From positions 56,688,916-56,752,915 of the forward strand of contig CM035806.1 in the NCBI GenBank assembly GCA_020466095.1: a stretch of DNA of 64,000 nt, written 5' to 3'. Positions 57,661-64,000 of the stretch are shown in pieces. The translations under genes were made by a program, and so were the position numbers. Numbering within the stretch: the stretch's first letter is position 1; each line of letters begins with the position of its first letter. A model generated the notes under the pieces. It had not been told where the DNA came from. It did not search any database and saw only the letters and a program-made list of their open reading frames with translations. This DNA is from Chlorops oryzae (lineage: Eukaryota > Arthropoda > Insecta > Diptera > Chloropidae).

Positions 57661-58267
57661 GAGCCAATTTCACCAAGCATATTTAAATACGCATTGTCGT
57701 TTAATCACAGGTTTTCATTTTCACCATCCTAAATGGCAGCTCGTACTTAAACGTACGATATCAGGCACTTAAATAGAGTTTATGCAGCCCTGTGTATTCC
57801 TAATGGAAACAGCTGATTTAAGAAGAAAAATTTTATTTTTGAAGAGCTACCCAGCAATTATTAAAGTTACTTAAATATATCAAACAGTTTTCGCTGATTC
57901 CATTTTAGTTGGACTTTTGAACTACTTTAAATTTTACGTTTCTCAACCACATTTGCGAAGTGCTTGAATATTTTACAGAACACAAATGCTTGGAAGGAAT
58001 TTGGAAAGTTACTTGGAAACATATTAGTAGAAAGCACCATTCTAAAATGTTTATGGAAATGCTTGCTGGGTATTTTTATTGACATTTTCCTTCACATTTT
58101 TTTTTTCTTGTAATCAGATGATAAAGACGGTGTTGCACGAAAAATAAAAGGTTCTGCCGTACTTCCGCGATATTGAATTTTTAATTTGGTGAAATGGGAT
58201 GAAAATTAAATCCGTAGTTAAATGCCAATGGGTGATTAAAATTAAATGCCTTTGGTGAAATTGGCTC
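57661..58267. mobile_element. MITE, ~607 bp, 3-bp target duplication
   Basis: GAGCCAATTTCACCAA...TTGGTGAAATTGGCTC with longer diverged arms (TTTAATCACAGG / TTAATCACCC words). The flanks TTA (57658) and TCA (58268) suggest a 3-bp duplication with one change. No gene. Confidence 0.7.
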
Positions 58268-59283
58268 TCAGCCAGTCGACTAAGTGAACTCACGCACGGG
58301 GAGTCAACCCTAGTGGAGGAGCAGCAGACGAAGAGACACAAGGGCGCTATCCCGAGTGTTCCTTCAGTCAGCTCAACTCCTAAAGAGGTAGCATCCCAAG
58401 AAGGACGCCCTGCAGAGCAGACGTAAGGCCAAAGTTGGTGGACAGGCCTCAAAGGCTGTCAACCAAACTAGACCGAAAGACGTACACAGTGGACAACCCT
58501 CAAGGGTAGTAAGCGGGGCTGAGTCTGCGTCAAATACGTGGGAGCCACAACTGAGCACCAGCAAGAACGCTCGCAAGCGTAAAGCAGATGCACGATATAT
58601 GGTAAAACCAGCTGGCCCGGCCCAAAAGCAGACAGGCGAAGTTGGCGATGAAGAAGCCATGGGTCACGGAGGCAACGAGGGCGCTCTGTCTTAAACGAAG
58701 CACCCTCAGCTGGTTGACATCATTGGTAACAAGGCATGGCAATTTCTTGAGCCACCTCAGAAATATGAGTCTTGCTGAGGACGACACACGTACTACTGCA
58801 CTATCAAGAAGAAGAATGGCATTCGCGGGACACCATTGGTTTGGTGAGGATGAGTTTTCCAGGCCTAAGGTGAAAGACCTCCTTGCAATTACGGATAGCG
58901 TAGTCATTAGGGTTGAGACCGAACGGTTTTCGGCACAACAGCCAAGACGACGCATCTAGTGAAATCTAACGAGTGGGGCGGGGATTTCTGAAATCCTAGC
59001 CGCAACAGTTAGCATCACACGGTTAACGCCGGCTAACAGATCGGTACTGACGTGCTCGTCAGGAACTCCGTGGGACGTACGATGGAAACAATCGCTATCA
59101 GTCCTAGGAGATTACAAACGACAAACATCAGTCCCATACAGAGACTCTTCATAAGAACGGATGCCTAATTTAGGGCTTCAGCTCTCTTAAGGAGTCTTGA
59201 GGGACGAAAATGGTTACAACGCTGCCGTAGATCACGGCTAATCCTTCAATTCGGTGGGGCAACTTGATGAGAGCTGAGGCTCT
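58268..59283. other. GC-richer decayed coding-like sequence
   Basis: Plus-strand frames carry protein-like pieces (KNARKRKADARYM, about 58560; VKDLLAITDSVVIRVE, about 58875), separated by stops. It may be LINE ORF1, continuing the sequence left of the MITE; I do not recognise the family. Confidence 0.35.
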
Positions 59284-59691
59284 CCAACGTCGCACATTAT
59301 TATTATTATTTTATTGTTCTCACCCCATCCATATTTGTTCGAGGGACCTTTTGTTTACAACAATCCGACGGCAGATTAATTTTCTGCAAGTCGGAAATTG
59401 TTTCTATTTCAGTTTCTATTGGGCTAGGAATTTACGTACTATGTTGCACGTTTTTAAGGCTATTGCTTTTTGAATGAAGTAGTGGTAGTTAAGGGGTATG
59501 TTCAGTTTCTCTAGGTTGGCTATAAATGTGTTGTGAAGTATACAGGTCGGTGATATTATAAAATGGACTATTTCTACAGTTTTTTGTTTCCAGTTTTTTT
59601 TTATTTCTTGGGCTAAGTCGAAGTATTTCTCTAGTTTTTCTGTATATTTGCGGTGTAAGTTATGATCGGATGGGGTGCTTATTTCTATTAA

Positions 59692-60531
59692 CCCTTCTGC
59701 ATTCTTTCAAAAAAGTAACACTTTTTGTCTTTTGGGTCAAAATGACCCAAGATAATAAAAATAATTTTTTTTTTTAAATTAATTTTATTTTATTTTTTTT
59801 TTATAAATTTAAGGTTTTTTGTTTCATATTTATAAAGATAAATATTACATTAAGTTATTTTAAGACTTATTTCCAAAATCTAGGCAGACAATAGCCTTGG
59901 TACTGTGTTCCTTGCAAACATATTTTCGGCATTTTTCGCAAATAGTTGAATATTTATTTGAATTTTTATCATGGGGACAAAAAAAAACAGCGCTGTCTTT
60001 TTCCTGAAGGCTCGATGAAAGACACACGGCTGGCATTCTTACTTGTGGAAGGAGATTCCGAACCGGATGCCATTTCAAGGGCACGTTCTGACCTTTGTCT
60101 TGTGTTTTGAATTGCTTGTACAACATTCTTGGCCGATTTTCCGTAAGGTAGTCTTTGCCGTCGCAAAATATGTGGTCTTATCAACTGATTTCCTAGCTCC
60201 GCGAGGTACAATCGGCGTCTGAACATTTTGTTCCTGTTCCAAGAACGGTTAATTTCAGTCCATATAATATAGGAATTTATCATTCTGTCGGCCAACTAAA
60301 ATGTCAATGGGGTCAAAATGACCCACAAACGCTTCATGTGTTTGAGAAACCTATTTATGCTTCTATGTAAAACAAAAGTAAAATTATTTTATTGTTTTTT
60401 AAAGATATCCCATCTATTTGATATTTTAATAGATAAAATAAAACATTACATCAATACAGAAAGTTGAAGTCGGTCATTCAACGAAATTTAATTCGAAATT
60501 GGGTCATTTTGACCCAAAGAGTGCAGAAGGG
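59692..60531 (-). mobile_element. piggyBac-like element, 840 bp, internally deleted
   Basis: CCCTTCTGCATTCTTT...AAGAGTGCAGAAGGG with TTAA on both sides (59688-59691 and 60532-60535), the piggyBac signature. A second inner inverted pair, GGGTCAAAATGACCC, is itself palindromic and present near both ends. It lies in the nuclease domain of the Dong-like LINE. Confidence 0.9.
59865..60295 (-). pseudogene. piggyBac-like transposase C-terminus
   Basis: The minus strand has LADRMINSYIIWTEIN (about 60290), a basic YLAELGNQLIRPHILRR helix, a serine-rich linker (SGSESPSTSKN), and after a shift near 60120-60000 the Cys-rich finger CEKCRKYVCKEH (about 59935-59900). This is the transposase end: last helices plus zinc finger. 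The catalytic core is deleted, so the copy depends on an active relative. Confidence 0.8.
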
Positions 60532-62935
60532 TTAAAAATGTTTTTTTATTGATTTTATTGATGAGGGTAATGTCTGGTGTATTGTGTGCTATAGTGTGAT
60601 CTGTTTGAATGGTGCTGTCCCAGTATATTTTGAAGGTCTCATTTTCAAGAATATTCTGGGGAGTGTAGTTGTAGTGTGGTGTGTACTCAGTCAGTAGTTT
60701 GGATTTGAGGGCTATTTGTTGGTGGATTATTTTGGCAACTATGTTTTGTCGCTCTGTGTATTGTGTTTCAGCTAGTATTTGGCATCCTGTAATTATATGG
60801 TCCATTGTTTCTGGCTTTTGGTGGCATTTTCTACATTTATCGGACACTGTATTGGGGTCTTTGAGCATGTATTTGATATAATTTTTTGTAGCGATCACAT
60901 TGTCTTGAATGGCTATGAGGAACCCTTCGATCTCTGGGTTAAGCTCCCCTTTCTTTAACCACGTGTACGAGCTTTTGCGGTCTATATTACTGCTCTGCAT
61001 GATAAAAGGATGTTTACCATGTAATTCTTTTTCTGCCCATGCATCTCTTTTGTTCTGTATTGTTCTATTGGTTAGTGTATATTCATGGTCGTTAAGGTTA
61101 AGTGGTGTGTACTTTTAATCTGCCAGAACTGCTGCACGATGTAGGTTAGATGAGTTGAGAAGGAAGTAAGCTCGAAGGTTTGAGATTTGGCTATTGTGAA
61201 GGTTGAGTATGTCTTTCATTCCTCTTCCGCCTTCTGACCATGGAAGTGATATTCTCTGGATGCACGAATTTGGTTGAAGTTTCCGGATTTTGGTCAGTAA
61301 TGTTCTCGGGTTTATTTCCAGGTTATTTAAATCGGTGTTTGACCATTTTATTATCCCAAACGAGTATGTAAGAATCGGGATGGCATATGTGTTTATGGCT
61401 TCAAAAAGGTTTCTAGAAGTGAGGTAGGATTTTAAAATGTGTTTGAGTCTTTGTATGTATATCTGTGTAAGCTGTTTCTTGATAGAAGTGTGATTTATTT
61501 TTGTATTTTGCTGGAAACCTAAGTATTTGTATTCCTCTCCACGGTTCATGTTTTCTAGGATTTCGTTGTTTAATGTCACTGTTTCTTGCGAGTTTGTCCA
61601 TCTGCCTTTTTCCATGTGTTGTGCTTTGCATTTATTTATTCCGAATTCCATTCCTATATCTGTTGTTATTTGTTCTGTGACTTTAAGGAGACTGTGTAGT
61701 TGCGTTTGGGTAGCAGCGTAAATCTTGATATCATCCATATAGAGGAGATGATTTATTTTGTGGTTAACTTTTGATTGATGTTTTATGTTATATCCATGGG
61801 ATGTATTGTTGAGGGCGTTAGACAATGGGTTGAGGCAAAGGCAGAACCAGAGGGCACTGAGGGAGTCTCTCTGGAAGATACCTCTGTTGATTTCTATTTC
61901 TTCGGTTTGTATATATGCAGTTTCTGTCTTGATGTTTATTGTTGTTTTCCATGTTTGCATTAGGTGCTTTAGGAGATCAATAAATCTTGGGTGAATCTTA
62001 TATATTTCCAGTACTTTTTGAGCCAGCTATGTGGGACTGAATCAAAAGCTTTTTTGTAATCAATGAAGCAGTAGTGCAGGTTTCGTTGTTGTGTGATTGC
62101 TTGTTTGGTTATAACTGTATGTTATCTATTATTAGTTGTTCTTTGCACCCTCTACTATGTTTTTGCATCCTTTTTGTTATATTGTTATTAGATTCTGTGA
62201 TGTTAGATGTTTGTCAATTTTTTTTACATATTGTGGCTGTGATTATTTTGTATAGGGTTGATAGGCATGTTATGGGTCTTTAATTTGCTGGGTTTGTTGT
62301 ACGGTCGTTTTTTGGTTTTATAAATGTTCTTCCGACTCCTAGGAATTCGGGAAACTCGGACGGGTTTTCTATTATCGTGTTAATCAGCTTCGTTATGCAT
62401 GTATGGGTGGATGTTAATTTCTTGTACCTAAAGTTGTGTATCGTATCGGGTCCTAGGCATTTCCAGTTATGTGATTTCTTGATTACGTCTGTTATTTCCT
62501 GTAGGCTTATAATGTAGTTATTTTGCCGCAAAGTATTTGTTTGTGCATCTTCTTCTTCCTCTATCCATTTGGCTGTTATTTTATGTTGAATAGGTTCTGA
62601 CCATATTTCTCCCAGAAATTGGTTATTTCTTGCTCTGATATGACTTCGGTTTGTTGGATATTTTCTGTTGACGCAATTTTACGGTAAAAAAATCTTTTTG
62701 TTAGTTTTAAACAGATTGTTATCTATTCTTCGTTGATGTGATTCTTTATATCGTCTGAGTCGGCTTGCATAGACTGCTAATTTCTGTTTTAAGCTATCAA
62801 TTATTACTGAGGGTTCCTGTTCATTACATTCTTTTTGGAGTTTTGTTATATCTTTGAGTAGATTTCTTGTTCTATTTCCTCTAATGTATTGGGTGAGTCG
62901 TCCTAGATTTTGTCTGATTGTATTGATTTTTCCTA

Positions 62936-62942
<7 letters not shown>

Positions 62943-62966
<24 letters not shown>

Positions 62967-62972
62967 ATCACT
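62943..62972. repeat. (TTA)n microsatellite, target of the Dong-like LINE
   Basis: About nine TTA units followed by ATCAC. The matching short tract is at 59284-59299. Confidence 0.9.
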
Positions 62973-63727
62973 TAGTACAAATAAAACGTAAGTGAACTTG
63001 GTATTTAGGTTTTTCAATTACGGAGTATTTGTAATTGTACTGGTAATTGTAATTGAATTTTTCAGCTCTGCCGCCCACGGCCTACAAAATGTCTTCCGGT
63101 TCATCGCTTCTAGGCAGCATTTTGGCCCCTGGGATATGTTTAATTGGTGAAATCAAAGTGCGCAGTAAAAACGAAAAATATGTTTTTATAATTAAAACCG
63201 ACAGTCGCTGCAATTGGTTGTCCAACATTTCAAACCTTTTCGAGTTACTTTCAAATTAGTTGAAATTTATTTTTAATTTCAAACAGCTATCGTATAAACG
63301 TAGTAAAAAAAATTTTAAGTTAATACTATAATACGTCGTGCGAAAATGATCGTGTTCCCGGGAATAAAACCAAACTATCCATGAGAATCGCAAAAACAAA
63401 AAATTTATAACAGAGCCGTTCGAAATAAGCAGGTTGATGAATGAATTAAACAAGTCCAGAGTATATAGTATTATAATAAAGAGTAATATAGCAGAGCGAC
63501 GCACTTCAGAAATTGAATATATGTAACGGATACAGAGATGCACTTTACAAATATGTAATGTTGTGTCTTAAGAACAATAGAAAAGGAAAACTGGGCAGTT
63601 GCAGAGCTTAGTATTTTTTCTCTTACATTTATTTGAACGCCCTAGGCCATTTTTGTAAAATTTTCTGTGACGAAATTTTTTTTTTAAATTTTGCTTAAAA
63701 TTTTTTATTTTTTATTTTATTATAATA
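62973..63727. other. Unassigned sequence with a short CAATTAC patch
   Basis: GTAATTGTA/CAATTAC words at about 63015-63062 resemble the foldback at 8806. A 68-codon frame at 63053-63259 (its first Met inside is MSSGSSLLGSIL at about 63089) is not recognised. The rest is AT-rich. Confidence 0.4.
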
Positions 63728-63857
63728 CATCCTTTCCAGACCTTCAACGAAATTTCGGGATTTAAGAACAAAATTGAAATCGCCCGGATTTCAAATGTCA
63801 AATTTCTTCTCAAATTGTCTGAAATCTCAAGATTTCGTTGCACGTCTGGAAAGCATA
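63728..63857. mobile_element. Small palindromic MITE, ~130 bp (relative of 16208-16337)
   Basis: CATCCTTTCCAGACCTTCAACG pairs with CGTTGCACGTCTGGAAAGCATA. The centre has AACAAAATTGAAAT and ATTTCAAATGTCAAATTT, as in the copy at 16208. It lies in an AT-rich site. Confidence 0.7.
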
Positions 63858-64000
63858 ATAAGTCTCAATATTACAAATGGAGTTTGTTATACCAGAAATA
63901 TTCCTCTATATTTCTACAATACGTCACTTTTCAACTACAAGTATTTTAATTTATCCGATATCAATGCATAAAAAATTTCTTCTTATCTTTTTAGTTCAAG

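Larger units (their letters stand above)
59410..62935 (-). pseudogene. Dong/R4-type ORF: reverse transcriptase and restriction-like endonuclease
   Basis: From the right: KSHNWKCLGPDTIHNF (about 62465), RPITCLSTLYKI (about 62280), then RGIFQRDSLSALWFCLCLNPL (about 61880, where GIFQGDSLSP is usual), HLLYMDDIKIYA (about 61750) and FGINKCKAQ. The finger CRKCHQKPETMDHIITGC (about 60835-60780, CCHC type) precedes the nuclease NTPDITLINK (about 60575) and, beyond the piggyBac insertion, a HRKYTEKLEKYFDLA helix (about 59640). It ends near 59410 with NIVRKFLAQ. Stops between about 62280 and 61960 show decay. The nuclease nicks TAA repeats and the RT primes from the nick. Confidence 0.75.
59284..62945 (-). 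mobile_element. Dong/R4-type LINE inserted in a TTA/TAA repeat
   Basis: The minus-strand element is bordered by TATTATTATTATTTTA (59284-59299) at its 3' end and a longer (TTA)n tract (62943-62970) at its 5' end. This matches Dong-type elements, which target TAA repeats. It encodes an RT and, unlike the other LINEs here, a C-terminal restriction-like endonuclease. The 5' end is truncated. A piggyBac-like element sits in the endonuclease region. Confidence 0.8.

Noticed and set aside
58530..58955. 141-codon minus-strand frame
   Set aside because: The opposite strand has more protein-like pieces; neither strand gives a recognised protein, so no gene is called.

Overview
The window is eukaryotic, AT-rich and almost entirely transposable elements. 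It looks like heterochromatic or intronic DNA of a higher fly (Diptera, Cyclorrhapha; a tephritid-like fly is plausible but not proven). The evidence is DINE-1/mini-me type repeats with GTCY microsatellites, TTAGGTGTAG-ended mariners, LOA/R1-type LINEs, an errantivirus with env, and one host exon. That exon encodes part of the F-BAR domain of Syndapin/PACSIN and has proper splice sites. It is the only convincing host coding sequence, and it is present twice inside a ~2 kb tandem duplication, so much of the window may be intron of that gene.

Layout: 1-591 zinc-finger-like ORF remnant (-); 1552-2858 DINE-like element with tandem repeats; 3974-7758 long-TIR DNA transposon with a spliced DDD transposase; 7810-8082 hAT MITE; 8806-9272 CAATTAC foldback; 9267-9660 LINE ORF1 remnant; 10519-15793 Syndapin-exon duplication with a mariner at its junction; 15100-17340 degenerate LINE (-) broken by a hAT element; 17765-21549 nearly intact LOA/I-like LINE (-) inserted in a piggyBac relic (to 24190) that also holds a hAT/Harbinger nest; 25418-26336 DINE-like element; 26438-39777 a P-like element containing a five-level nest (P-like > Tc1-like > GGGCC-ended 3-bp-TSD element > CR1-like LINE > hAT foldback palindrome) plus three hAT insertions; 41150-45815 LINE tails, mariner and Tc1 fragments; 46060-51980 LINE (+) split by a mariner and an env-only errantivirus; 52135-56747 young Ty3/Gypsy element; 57661-58267 MITE; 59284-62972 Dong/R4-type LINE in a TTA/TAA repeat, itself cut by a piggyBac-like element; 63728-63857 small palindromic MITE.

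No operon, CRISPR array, tRNA or rRNA gene was seen. The elements do not act as a pathway. Their order of insertion can be read from target-site duplications (TSDs), most of which are still exact or nearly so. The best candidates for recent activity are the 3.8 kb long-TIR transposon, the LOA-like LINE (one stop codon in 1,216 codons) and the Gypsy element (LTRs differing by about one base, one late stop, and an in-frame loss in the integrase zinc finger).
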